Shown in pieces: positions 54,698 to 63,464 of a stretch of 64,000 nucleotides of DNA. The stretch's first letter is position 1. Each line of letters begins with the position of its first letter. Below the pieces are notes generated by a model, which saw only the letters and a list, made by a program, of their open reading frames with translations, was not told the DNA's origin and searched no databases. The translations under genes were made by a program, and so were the position numbers. This DNA is from Cohaesibacter sp. ES.047 (GTDB lineage: Bacteria; Pseudomonadota; Alphaproteobacteria; Rhizobiales; Cohaesibacteraceae): assembly GCF_900215505.1 (NCBI RefSeq), contig NZ_LT907844.1, forward strand, positions 620,001 to 684,000, read 5' to 3'.

Positions 54698-57600
54698 ATG
54701 CTTTCCCGTTTTTTTCGATGCTCACTTCAAAACGCTAAATGTCGACGCCGAGTGACATCTCGATTGCTTGCATCTACCGCCATTTGTGCCTCTGTTCTTT
54801 TCGTTGTGGCAGGAAGCGATGTCGCGATGGCTACAACTTACGCGGTGACAGAAAGTGCGGATGATGGAACGGGCAACACAAGCGGAACATTAAGCTGGGC
54901 CATCTTGCAAGCCACAAGCAATGGCGATGTCATCGATATCGACGCCAGTGTCAGCTCCATCACGATAACGGGTTCCCTGCCAAGTGCATCGGCGAATATT
55001 TCGATTACGACAAACCATGCGGTAGAAGTCATAGGGTCCGCTCTCAGCGGGTCCGGCTCGACATCCCTGACCCTCAATGGGGTGTCGTCTGCGGCCGCCC
55101 TGGAAGCAACCCTGTCTGGCACCATACAAGGACATAATGCGACAAGCTCTGGGGGAAGTGGATCCACAGCTCTTTCCGGGGCGGGGTTCATTCTGGACAG
55201 CAGTTCCAATATCACCGGTGGCAAAGCGAGAGATGGCGCTTCTCGCAGTTACTCCTATTATTCAGGAAGCAATGGCCAGAATGGTGGGGCCGGTGGCAAT
55301 GGCATCAATGCACAAGCGTTCTCTTTGGAGAGTTCAGGATACATCTCTGGGGGAAATGGCGGAAATGGTGGCAAAGGTGCGAGCGCTTCTTATAGTGGCA
55401 GAGCTGGTGGGGCTGGTGGCGCCGGGGGATCCGCAGTCTCTGGCTATTCCTTCTCTTTGGAAACAAGTGGGTCCGTCACTGGAGGCAGTGGCGGCAATGG
55501 TGGCAACGGTGGGTATTCACTTGATTCTAGTGGCGGTCATGGTGGCAAAGGTGCTGTCGGGGGCGCCAGTGTCTCTGGCACTTCCTTCTCCCTGGTGACA
55601 AGTGGGTCCGTCACCGGAGGCAGTGGCGGCAATGGTGGCGCCGGCGGACGTGGGGGTGGTCGTAATGGCGGAACTGGTGGGATAGGTGGCGCTGGAGGAA
55701 CAGCTATCTCTGGCACGTCCTTCTCTTTAACCAACAGCGGGACGCTTACTGGTGGCGATGCTGGTGATGGCGGAAACGGTGGGACCTCCGGTTCTTATTC
55801 GAGTGGCCTTGATGGGGGCGATGGGAGCGTTGGTGGAACCGGAGGGGCCGGTGTCAGTGGCTCTGCCTTTTCTCTGGTCAATAGTGGCAGTATCACCGGA
55901 GGCAACGGCGGAGCCGGAGGGGATGGCGGTCATGCAACCCTTAATACTACCTATCAAATTGGTGGGAATGGTGCAAATGGTGGCTCCGGCGGTGCTGGGG
56001 TCAGCGGAGATGCCATCACTCTTACCAACAGTGGCACCATCACCGGCGGCAACGGTGGGGCTGGTGGCAACGCTGGCGGAAGTGGGTCTGGCAATGCTGC
56101 AAGCGATGGCACAGATGGGGCCGGAGGCGTTGGTGTAACAGGATACGATATCTCCCTTGTCAACAGCGGCACGATTTCTGGCGGCTTGTCCGCATATGGT
56201 TTGACGCGGGCCAACGCCATTGAATTCACTTCTGGCACCAACTCTCTGAAGCTTCAGTCCGGGTATGTGATCAATGGCAATGTGGTCGCGAACGGAAGCT
56301 CGGATACGCTGATCCTTGGGGGGAGCGATGACGCAAGCTTCGATCTAGATGACATTGGCTCGCAATATGCCGGCTTTGAAGCCTATTCCAAAACAGGCAG
56401 TTCGACCTGGACTCTGACAGGAACGGCAGGAGAAGCCATGGGAATCTTCTCCATTTCAGGCGGTGCCCTGGCGGTCAATACGGTCTTTGACAGTGCCATT
56501 TCCGTTCTGGACGGTGGCACGCTCGGCGGGTCGGGCACAGTTTCCAATGTGACTTTATATTCAGGCTCGACCATCGCACCGGGCAATTCCATTGACACGC
56601 TGACGGTGGATAGCGATCTGGCATTTGTCTCTGGTTCCACCTATGAAGTTGAGGTCGATGATGAAGGCAATTCAGACAAGCTGGTTTCCACCGGAACTGT
56701 GTCCATCGAGGAGGGTACGACGCTTAGCATTATTGCCGAGAATGGCACCGATGACGGCTCAACCTATGCCGTCAATACCGACTATTCGATCCTTTCAGCC
56801 TCCAGCCTGAGCGGAGCATTCAGCACAATCGAGGAAGATTTCGCCTATCTTGATGCCACCGTGTCCTACAACTCGGATGAGGCGGTCCTGACCCTGACGC
56901 GAGCCCTTGGTTCATCTTTCGCCGATTTCGCAGACACAACCAACCAGAAAAATGTCGCCAATGTCATTGAAGGATTCGGCGCTTCAGACAGTCTTTATGA
57001 CGCAATCGTCGTGCTGCCGGACGGGGAACCGGTTGATGCGTTTAATCAGTTGACCGGCGAGCAATATGCGACCTTGCAGACAATCATGACCCTGAACAGT
57101 GCCATTGACCGCAATGCAGCCAACCAGCGCCTGCGTTCTTCCATGGGTGGCATCGGCGGGTCTGGCGATCAGGTGTCTGTTGGGTTTCACAATGAAGAGG
57201 AGCTGCCGTCCTCGCTCTACCCAACACCGCAGATATGGGCGCAGGCCTTTGGCAACTGGAGCAAAATCGGTTCTACGGTGAACACAGCCAGTGTCACGAG
57301 CCAGAGCAAGGGACTTCTTGTTGGCATGGATGCCGAGATGTGGAGCGACTGGCGCACTGGGGCCTTTGCGGGCTATTCCCAGACATCAAGCAAGGCCGAT
57401 AGCATCAATTCCGCTGCCGATATCGATCATATTCACGCAGGCTTTTATGCGGGCACGCAATGGGACGCGTTCGACAGGATGGTTGATCTCAATCTTGGCG
57501 TCAGTGGCGTCTGGCATCACATTGACAGTGAGCGCGATGTTGCCTTTACCGGTTTTTCCGATCATCTGACCGCTGACTATAACGCAGCAACCACCCAGGC

Positions 57601-58063
57601 ATTTGCCGAGATTGGTTATACTTATGAGCTTTACGAAGCCCGATTACAGCCTTTCCTGGGCGCTGCCATCATCAGCCAGTGGTCTGATGATTTCACCGAA
57701 CAGGGAGGTGCTGCCGCGCTCAGCGCTGCATCCGCTACAACGGTTCTGGGCATGACCACCCTCGGTGCGAGAGGTGATGTGCAGCTAGGCCAGTTTGGTG
57801 GTATCTCTGCCTCTTTAACCGGATCGGCCGCCTGGCAACACGTTTTAGGCGATGTTAACAGCACCACCACAATGCGGTTTGCCTCTGGGAATGACAGTTT
57901 CTCGATTTATGGCACGCCTCTTGATCGCGACGCCGCGTTTCTGGAGGCTGGCGTTTCCTTTCAGCAGGACGAAGATTTTTCTTTAAATGTTTCCTATCGG
58001 GGCAACTTCTCAGAAAATGCCAACGAACAGGGCTTGCACGCAGGATTCAAATATCAATTTTAA
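54698..58063 (+). CDS. Autotransporter with Gly-rich repeat passenger (type Va)
   Basis: 1121 residues. An extended signal peptide (basic start, hydrophobic LLASTAICASVLFVVAG, cleavage near AMAT, about residue 48) is followed by a passenger. Residues about 165-500 hold roughly eight Gly-rich units with the pattern FSL..SGSVTGGSGGNGG and a conserved VSG turn. A beta-helix-like part (about 500-760) precedes the C-terminal autotransporter barrel (about 840-1121), starting IWAQAFGNWSKIG and ending in the outer-membrane signature FKYQF with terminal Phe. It is secreted to the cell surface, likely in adhesion. The sulfotransferase gene is directly upstream. Confidence 0.9.
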   Translation: MLSRFFRCSLQNAKCRRRVTSRLLASTAICASVLFVVAGSDVAMATTYAVTESADDGTGNTSGTLSWAILQATSNGDVIDIDASVSSITITGSLPSASANISITTNHAVEVIGSALSGSGSTSLTLNGVSSAAALEATLSGTIQGHNATSSGGSGSTALSGAGFILDSSSNITGGKARDGASRSYSYYSGSNGQNGGAGGNGINAQAFSLESSGYISGGNGGNGGKGASASYSGRAGGAGGAGGSAVSGYSFSLETSGSVTGGSGGNGGNGGYSLDSSGGHGGKGAVGGASVSGTSFSLVTSGSVTGGSGGNGGAGGRGGGRNGGTGGIGGAGGTAISGTSFSLTNSGTLTGGDAGDGGNGGTSGSYSSGLDGGDGSVGGTGGAGVSGSAFSLVNSGSITGGNGGAGGDGGHATLNTTYQIGGNGANGGSGGAGVSGDAITLTNSGTITGGNGGAGGNAGGSGSGNAASDGTDGAGGVGVTGYDISLVNSGTISGGLSAYGLTRANAIEFTSGTNSLKLQSGYVINGNVVANGSSDTLILGGSDDASFDLDDIGSQYAGFEAYSKTGSSTWTLTGTAGEAMGIFSISGGALAVNTVFDSAISVLDGGTLGGSGTVSNVTLYSGSTIAPGNSIDTLTVDSDLAFVSGSTYEVEVDDEGNSDKLVSTGTVSIEEGTTLSIIAENGTDDGSTYAVNTDYSILSASSLSGAFSTIEEDFAYLDATVSYNSDEAVLTLTRALGSSFADFADTTNQKNVANVIEGFGASDSLYDAIVVLPDGEPVDAFNQLTGEQYATLQTIMTLNSAIDRNAANQRLRSSMGGIGGSGDQVSVGFHNEEELPSSLYPTPQIWAQAFGNWSKIGSTVNTASVTSQSKGLLVGMDAEMWSDWRTGAFAGYSQTSSKADSINSAADIDHIHAGFYAGTQWDAFDRMVDLNLGVSGVWHHIDSERDVAFTGFSDHLTADYNAATTQAFAEIGYTYELYEARLQPFLGAAIISQWSDDFTEQGGAAALSAASATTVLGMTTLGARGDVQLGQFGGISASLTGSAAWQHVLGDVNSTTTMRFASGNDSFSIYGTPLDRDAAFLEAGVSFQQDEDFSLNVSYRGNFSENANEQGLHAGFKYQF

Positions 58064-58237
58064 GGATCGCATCTAGCGCTTGGGGGCGTCTCTGACGGTT
58101 TACTTAAAATACACTGGGTGGTTAGCGCATACTTCTTTTATGAGAATCAATGTCGGCAATGCGGATACTGCCCGGCGAAATCGATCCGTGCATGAAGGCT
58201 CAGTTTGGGCCGTCACCTCCCAACTATTTCGCAAGTT
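58064..58237. repeat. Short gap with possible island-repeat relic
   Basis: Between the stops of the convergent autotransporter and DUF6880 genes. CTCAGTTTGGGCCGTCACC at about 58200-58218 resembles the tail of the island repeat; the rest of the core is not recognisable. Confidence 0.3.
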
Positions 58238-59686
58238 TCATTTGACCTGCGCCCAGAAGCTTGATTTGCGGGCATGTTTCGTTTGCAGATTTGCACGATA
58301 GTTAGCATGGGTCTGGAATCCTTCCAGATCTTTGGCTTCTCTATCCGCCTGGTCAGCAAGGCTGTCGAGACGATCAAGATAGTGGGCACCATGTTTGTAG
58401 GCTTTTGAACGGGCCCGGGAAAGGATATCGTCAAGGAGGGCGCGATAGAGGATGGTTGAGGCCAAGGCATATTCATGTTGCAGGGCATCGGCTGCAGTTG
58501 GAAGCAAATAATATTGACCTCCATCCCACTCACCTCTGTGAGCTATTACCAATTTGGCTGCAAAGCTAAGTTCCGGCCATTCCATGAAGAATACCAAAGC
58601 TGTGTAGATCTGCTTGGACATGAGGCCATGGTCAAAAGCCCGGTCCAATGCGTCAAATTCCTCAAAATCCGGCAGCGCCGCAAGATATTCGCGCAATATT
58701 GCGCTATCAAGTGACGTTTCAAAGACCGACCATCGCAGTTTTTGTGCATCCTTTTTATCATCGAGCGCTTCGAGGATTCTAGCCTCAAGACTGATGCGGC
58801 GCGGATTGTCTGCATCGCGCGGCATCAAGCCATCGGCCAGATCGGTATAGCCCATAACTTTCAAACCGCCGGTCTTTTTTTGCCGAACCCAATCAAGAGC
58901 TTCAGGCAACCGGCCCGCTTCCAGAAGACGCTCCGCGATTGCCATTATGTCCTGACTGTTTGGATGCTTCAATTCTTCAAGAGCGATTAGGCCATCAAGA
59001 TCGCCAAGCCTGTCGGCGATCAATTGCCGGAGGGAACGATATTGGTGAATGTTCGAGAAAACAAAACGATCTTTCGATTTGGCATCCTCCACCTCTTGAG
59101 CTGTTACCAAGGCCTTCAATTCTGCGTCCCAGATGCGCAACACATCATCGGGCAAAGGCTCCATCACCTCTTCAGCCACATCTACCAAATAACCATGGCT
59201 GCTTTGCCCTAGACCGGCCATGATCCTGTCGGGTAGTAGCGCTAATTCTTCTTCTCTCAAACTTGGAACCAGCTCACCCAATGCTGTGATCGCCCGATAA
59301 TAGACATCTTGAATGGCGCCAGAAGAATCATCCACTCGCTCGAACACCTTTTCATGGCTTGCGATAAAGCGCAGAAGGCGATCAATTGCCATTGTGGCAG
59401 AAAGCTTGCCCAGTTGGCTCGCAATGCTTGATACCGTGGCGTCCAAGTCGTCGCGAAAAGCGGGAGCCTTGTTCCATTCAATGAAGCTCCGCGCCCGCTC
59501 AAGTGCACCAAGTCGGCGATCAATGAGTTTTGCGACGGCCCCCGGCCCTTCACACGCGGCAAGAGCGGCACTCACCAGCTTGCGAAAAGCAGGATTTTGT
59601 TCGGTTTCATCCAAGATCAGTTGCGCCAGTTGTTCTGCGCCAAGCCCGATCAGCTTTTCGATTGATATTGCAGCTTTGCGCGCCAT
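58238..59686 (-). CDS. DUF6880 family protein
   Basis: A 482-residue alpha-helical protein that resembles DUF6880 as I recall it (SIEKLIGLGAEQLAQLILDE start; LEARILEALDDKKDAQKLRW mid; SRARSKAYKHGAHYLDRLDS near the end). The second half has repeated helix pairs like HEAT/TPR scaffolds. No catalytic motif, signal or membrane segment. Function is unknown. It is flanked by island repeat copies on the right and a possible relic on the left, and lies beside the recombinase. Confidence 0.75.
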   Translation of the reverse strand: MARKAAISIEKLIGLGAEQLAQLILDETEQNPAFRKLVSAALAACEGPGAVAKLIDRRLGALERARSFIEWNKAPAFRDDLDATVSSIASQLGKLSATMAIDRLLRFIASHEKVFERVDDSSGAIQDVYYRAITALGELVPSLREEELALLPDRIMAGLGQSSHGYLVDVAEEVMEPLPDDVLRIWDAELKALVTAQEVEDAKSKDRFVFSNIHQYRSLRQLIADRLGDLDGLIALEELKHPNSQDIMAIAERLLEAGRLPEALDWVRQKKTGGLKVMGYTDLADGLMPRDADNPRRISLEARILEALDDKKDAQKLRWSVFETSLDSAILREYLAALPDFEEFDALDRAFDHGLMSKQIYTALVFFMEWPELSFAAKLVIAHRGEWDGGQYYLLPTAADALQHEYALASTILYRALLDDILSRARSKAYKHGAHYLDRLDSLADQADREAKDLEGFQTHANYRANLQTKHARKSSFWAQVK

Positions 59687-60024
59687 AGCTCGTACCTATC
59701 AGTTTTGTCGTGGTGCAGGCAGCAACATGAATGTCACACTCTGTTTCAGGAAAAGACTTCTCCCCAAAACTAATCATTCATTTTGACGTTGGATGGATCT
59801 CGTCGCAACTCTCGTAAAGATCTTTGAACAGGATATGAGGATCAACCGGTTCACCACTTGCTTCGTAAGATTTGTGGAAGATCATCTCCATCTTCCATTT
59901 GCACTTCATCGTGCACTAAGATGCTGCAGCTTGTTCGAACGGCAGGAATGCGGAAGCTGCCTTGCAACATATGATTGCCGGCGAATGTCCGCATAGGGCC
60001 GGAGTTTCCTCCGGCCCGTCATAT
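59687..60024 (+). repeat. Intergenic region with island repeat, copy D
   Basis: The core is 59918-60001: AAGATGCTGCAGCTTGTTCG, then GGCGAATGTCCGCATAGGGC. It runs into a perfect hairpin GGGCCGGAG (59996-60004)/CTCCGGCCC (60009-60017), which ends eight bases from the recombinase stop. The rest of this 338-base gap has no gene. Confidence 0.8.
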
Positions 60025-60663
60025 TCAGATTTCGACGCTTTCGGAAATGGACAATGCGTCTTCTAGATCGACACCAAGATAACGGACCGTGCTGTCCATT
60101 TTGGTGTGGCCCAACAAGAGCTGGACAGCCCTCAGGTTCCCAGTCTTCTTATAAATCTGCGCAACTTTGGTTCTTCTCATAGAATGTGTTCCATAAGCGC
60201 TCGGTTCCAGCCCGATCGACTTGACCCATTCTTTAAGCAACCGGGCATATTGGCGTGTCGATATATGTTGGCGATCATGAAACCTACCGGGCCACAGATA
60301 TTCATGGCCAATCATTGATGGGTGCATGATCCATTCGAAGAGAGACTTGCGGGTCCCTTCTGTGACTTCAAATCGAACAGGTGTCTTGGTTTTACTCTGC
60401 AAGATTGAAACCCGTTCCTTGATTGCGCCACTCGCAAAGACATCTGAAACGCGAAGCGTCACCAGATCACATCCGCGAAGTTTGCTATCAACGGCCAAAT
60501 TGAACAATGCAAGATCTCGAATGGCACCTGCAAGCTCTAGCCTGACACGGATGGCCCAAACATGTTTTGGTTGAAGCGGGCGTTTCTGGCCGATAATCCG
60601 GCCTCTGTTCCAAGCACGTTTTTGAGGGACAATCATTGGCAATGTGGAAGCAGACATCTGCAT
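60025..60663 (-). CDS. Short tyrosine recombinase/integrase
   Basis: A 212-residue site-specific recombinase with a complete catalytic set: Arg in SKLRGCDLV, Lys in QSKTKTPVRF, HxxR in HSMRRTK, His in LLLGHTKMDS and nucleophile Tyr in VRYLG. It lacks the usual separate N-terminal core-binding domain beyond about 50 residues, so it is shorter than typical phage integrases. Inverted copies of the island repeat lie on both sides, which suggests it could act on them. A 28-residue relic of a similar protein occurs at 48.5 kb. Confidence 0.9.
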   Translation of the reverse strand: MQMSASTLPMIVPQKRAWNRGRIIGQKRPLQPKHVWAIRVRLELAGAIRDLALFNLAVDSKLRGCDLVTLRVSDVFASGAIKERVSILQSKTKTPVRFEVTEGTRKSLFEWIMHPSMIGHEYLWPGRFHDRQHISTRQYARLLKEWVKSIGLEPSAYGTHSMRRTKVAQIYKKTGNLRAVQLLLGHTKMDSTVRYLGVDLEDALSISESVEI

Positions 60664-61108
60664 TTTCTCCTAGCCAATCCCTCCATCCCAACGCTCAGAC
60701 ATTGAGCCTGATTACTTTGATATAGAAATGGAGGGTGAGCAAATTTCCGCTTGGAGCCCTCTATGGTCATTCCCAACGCGACAGCTTTCGCAAACGCAAC
60801 ATTGTTTCGAATGGAAGGAACGGCCCAATGCGGGCATTCGACAGCCATCATCTGGGGCAAGTCCTCTTCCCCATTGCTGTCATTCGAATGAGGTGCAGCA
60901 TTTTCAGCAAACAGATGACGGATGGGCGGACGAAGCGGGCTTTCAACAATTAGCCTGTTTGCGTGATCAGCTCTTCAGCAGTGACTATCATTTTTTTGCA
61001 TGAGTTTCGTCAACTGCACCTTATATACTGCTGTGCGCTTCCAAGAGTTCTCTGTACATTCTGTAGTCATAGCGTGTTTTAAATGCTGTCGTTCTTGGAG
61101 CTTTTTCA
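60664..61108 (-). repeat. Intergenic region with island repeat, copy E (inverted)
   Basis: The core is 60821-60904 on the minus strand (AAAATGCTGCACCTCATTCG, then TCGAATGCCCGCATTGGGCC), with the outer arm ATGGGCGGACGAAGC at about 60922-60937. It is inverted relative to copy D and on the other side of the recombinase. The rest of this 445-base gap has no gene I can support. Confidence 0.8.
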
Positions 61109-61546
61109 GTGTATGATCTCAGTCGTTTTCCCGAATTTGTCCTAGAGGGAAAACCTCTCTCTCAGCCGATTGGAAGTTTTGGTGAAGCGCTTGGAATAGG
61201 GGCGACGGGAGGAGTGGCAGCAATTGGCCGAATGATGTCGGTTCAGACCGAGATCACCAACCACACGGCGGCGAGCCTTATTCAATTTCTTCATTTCAGA
61301 ACAACGACCACACGACAAGCGTACAACCGCTCAAGCCGTTGGTGGGGCCGCTGGTATAACAAGATGTCAGGCCAGCACCCGATCTACGTTCCGTTGAGTG
61401 GGCATCATCTTATTCAAATTTTGAACACAGCAGGACAAACGGATATAATTTCCCAAATTCCTCAAAAAGCTCGATGCGGAATGCGGCTCGATATTGCTGA
61501 AAACTATTTATCCGAATTGCAGAAAATATATCTCTCTCGGAAATAA
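61109..61546 (+). CDS. Hypothetical protein
   Basis: A 145-residue protein of unknown family. It starts at GTG 61109 with GGAG eight bases upstream. Features include a Gly/Ala segment (GSFGEALGIGATGGVAAIGR) and an Arg/Trp-rich middle (RSSRWWGRWYNKMSGQHPIY). No catalytic motif or clear membrane helix. It sits alone between island repeat copies E and F. Confidence 0.55.
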   Translation: MYDLSRFPEFVLEGKPLSQPIGSFGEALGIGATGGVAAIGRMMSVQTEITNHTAASLIQFLHFRTTTTRQAYNRSSRWWGRWYNKMSGQHPIYVPLSGHHLIQILNTAGQTDIISQIPQKARCGMRLDIAENYLSELQKIYLSRK

Positions 61547-61879
61547 GCATGCTGGTTTTCATATCGACTACGAACCGGATATGAACGTCCACCTTGGGCT
61601 CCAAACAGCCTGACGCAGCGCATTATCATGCGAAAACAGCCGTGATGCCCACGTTTTGCAATGGCGGCCCATACCGGACACTCGCCAGTCGACAAATGCT
61701 CCAAAGCAATTTCCCCGTTGCTGCCATTCGAACGAAGTGCAGCATTTTCAGTGGCGATGTGACCGGTGGGCGGACAAAGCGGCCGTTGCCAAAAGCCTCA
61801 CGAATTCCATTTTGCTCGCTTCGGAGCGCCTTTCCGAACCGTTTCGTGGTCGGGCAGCGCTCCTTAGCATCAGTATATC
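61547..61879 (-). repeat. Intergenic region with island repeat, copy F
   Basis: The core is 61665-61748 on the minus strand (AAAATGCTGCACTTCGTTCG, then GGCGAGTGTCCGGTATGGGC). Both arms are kept (TTTGTCCGCCCACCGGTCAC before; ATGCGCTGCGTCAGGCTG after), making about 61600-61785. It is the best match to copy B in full length. Confidence 0.85.
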
Positions 61880-62626
61880 TCAGCCGTTGATAGCAGCGAA
61901 TGTTTCCTTGAAACGGCCTTCGGCTTCGGCTTTGCGCTGGAAATTGACGCGTACCACCATCACCTCGTCAGGAACCTCATCGCGCGACAGCATCTCCACG
62001 ACCTCGTCTATGAAGTCCTGCAGAGGCATCGCGGCGGCGACTTGCGATTGGCCTGGCGTCAACTCTGTTGCGACGAGCGGTGGTGCGACTTCGTAGACAT
62101 CCACCGGCGTATCGCGCAGCTGGTGACGCAGCGCCTGCGTCCATGCGTGGATCGCGGCCTTGGTCGCGGAGTACACCGGGTTCGCTGCTTTGGGAACAAA
62201 GGCCAGTCCCGAGGATACCGTCACCAGCGCCGCTTCGCTTTGGGTTTGCAAATGGGGTAGCAATGCCGCCGCTAGGCGAATGGGTGCGGTTAGGTTTGTG
62301 GCAATAGTGCGCTCGGCGACATCCATCTGCACGGGGTCGGCGGTGTAGTCCTCCGCTTCCATGATGCCCGCGTTCAGGATGACGGCATCAAGTTTCGGAT
62401 GTTCGGCAATAACTTTTTCGGAGAAGGCCGCAAGTGCGCTTTCATCCGTGAGATCAAGACTGTAGCCGGTCATAGCGGGGTTTTTCTGCAGCATAGCTTG
62501 CAAGCTATGCCTCTTGCGCCCGGTGATGATGATGCGATTGCCCTTGGACTGGAGCGCCTCGGCGATAGCCTGTCCAATCCCTGAGTTGCCACCGGTGATG
62601 AGGATCGTGCGATTGGTAAAGATCAT
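61880..62626 (-). CDS. Short-chain dehydrogenase/reductase
   Basis: A 248-residue classical SDR with the cofactor loop TGGNSGIG (residues 11-18), NAG in LNAGIM, catalytic Ser in VSSG and YSATK. It resembles DltE-like oxidoreductases. The substrate is unknown. It is divergent from an HxlR regulator across about 100 bases and is probably its target. Confidence 0.9.
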   Translation of the reverse strand: MIFTNRTILITGGNSGIGQAIAEALQSKGNRIIITGRKRHSLQAMLQKNPAMTGYSLDLTDESALAAFSEKVIAEHPKLDAVILNAGIMEAEDYTADPVQMDVAERTIATNLTAPIRLAAALLPHLQTQSEAALVTVSSGLAFVPKAANPVYSATKAAIHAWTQALRHQLRDTPVDVYEVAPPLVATELTPGQSQVAAAMPLQDFIDEVVEMLSRDEVPDEVMVVRVNFQRKAEAEGRFKETFAAING

Positions 62627-62724
62627 GCGTATGTGTTCCTTTCCTTGACTGGATGGAATATGTCTCCTCTGCTATCATTTGGAAAGAAGGCACCAAAAAG
62701 ATTTATACCCACCCAAAAGAGAGT

Positions 62725-63144
62725 ATGAAGCGCATGACAGATGGCACGTTGCGGCAAGACTTGCTGAACCTCCCCGAAACTGATCCGGTTGTGGATCGCC
62801 TTGTGGAACAGATTATTGGCCGGGTTGCCGACAAGTGGACAATGCTTCTGATCGAAATCCTCACGGAGCGGACGTGTTGCCGTTTCGGTGAACTCGCCAA
62901 AGCTTGCGAAGGGATCAGCCAGAAGATGCTGACGCAGACCTTGCGTGCGATGGAACGTGACGGGCTTGTGACTAGAACTGTCTATCCGGTTGTGCCCCCG
63001 AAGGTGGAGTATCGCTTGACGGATCTTGGTCTCGGTCTGAGCAAGGCATTCTGCGGCGTCTGGATTTGGGCCGAAGCCAATTTCGAGAGAATTGAACAGG
63101 CCCGCAGTGATTATGCTGATCGAAAAGCGCACGAAGAGCCGTAA
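62725..63144 (+). CDS. HxlR-family transcriptional regulator
   Basis: A winged-helix regulator of about 139 residues with IIGRVADKWTMLLIEIL and CRFGELAKACEGISQKMLTQ typical of HxlR. Cys residues (TCC and KAC) could sense electrophiles or oxidants, as in some members. ATG 62725 or 62734 are both possible starts; the frame opens at 62653. It is divergent from the SDR gene and likely regulates it. Confidence 0.88.
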   Translation: MKRMTDGTLRQDLLNLPETDPVVDRLVEQIIGRVADKWTMLLIEILTERTCCRFGELAKACEGISQKMLTQTLRAMERDGLVTRTVYPVVPPKVEYRLTDLGLGLSKAFCGVWIWAEANFERIEQARSDYADRKAHEEP

Positions 63145-63464
63145 CTTAGGGCTCCTTCCTGACTGGTGCATCGCGGCAAACGGAATGGCATTGGTCAAGA
63201 AGGTAATTCGTAATCGCGGCCCAAAGCCGACCTTGGGCGATATCTCTCGCCGCTGCACTGCGGCTCATCATTCCGGACTTTCTCTGCGGCTGCATTCCCA
63301 GAAACTGCCAAACTGTTGCTCGGAGGTACGAAGTGGCCCTTCGACCCCGGCCATCCAACAACCGCTTCATTCCTACGGCCTGAATCGCTTGCAAAAGGAC
63401 ATCCGAACACAACTTTAGGTCAAGAGATAAACATGCTACTGTCCCAGTATGTTTGAGGTGAATT
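63145..63464. other. Intergenic region, possible island-repeat relic H
   Basis: About 320 bases without a gene. Around 63215-63240 the minus strand reads GGCTTTGGGCCGCGATTACG, weakly like the repeat tail; the core is not otherwise kept. A GAGGTG ribosome site at 63455-63460 precedes the next gene. Confidence 0.35.

Noticed and set aside
52610-61748. Reading the island repeats as integron attC sites
   Set aside because: I could not find paired GTTRRRY/RYYYAAC core sites in them, and the recombinase lacks the integron-integrase extra domain as far as I can see.
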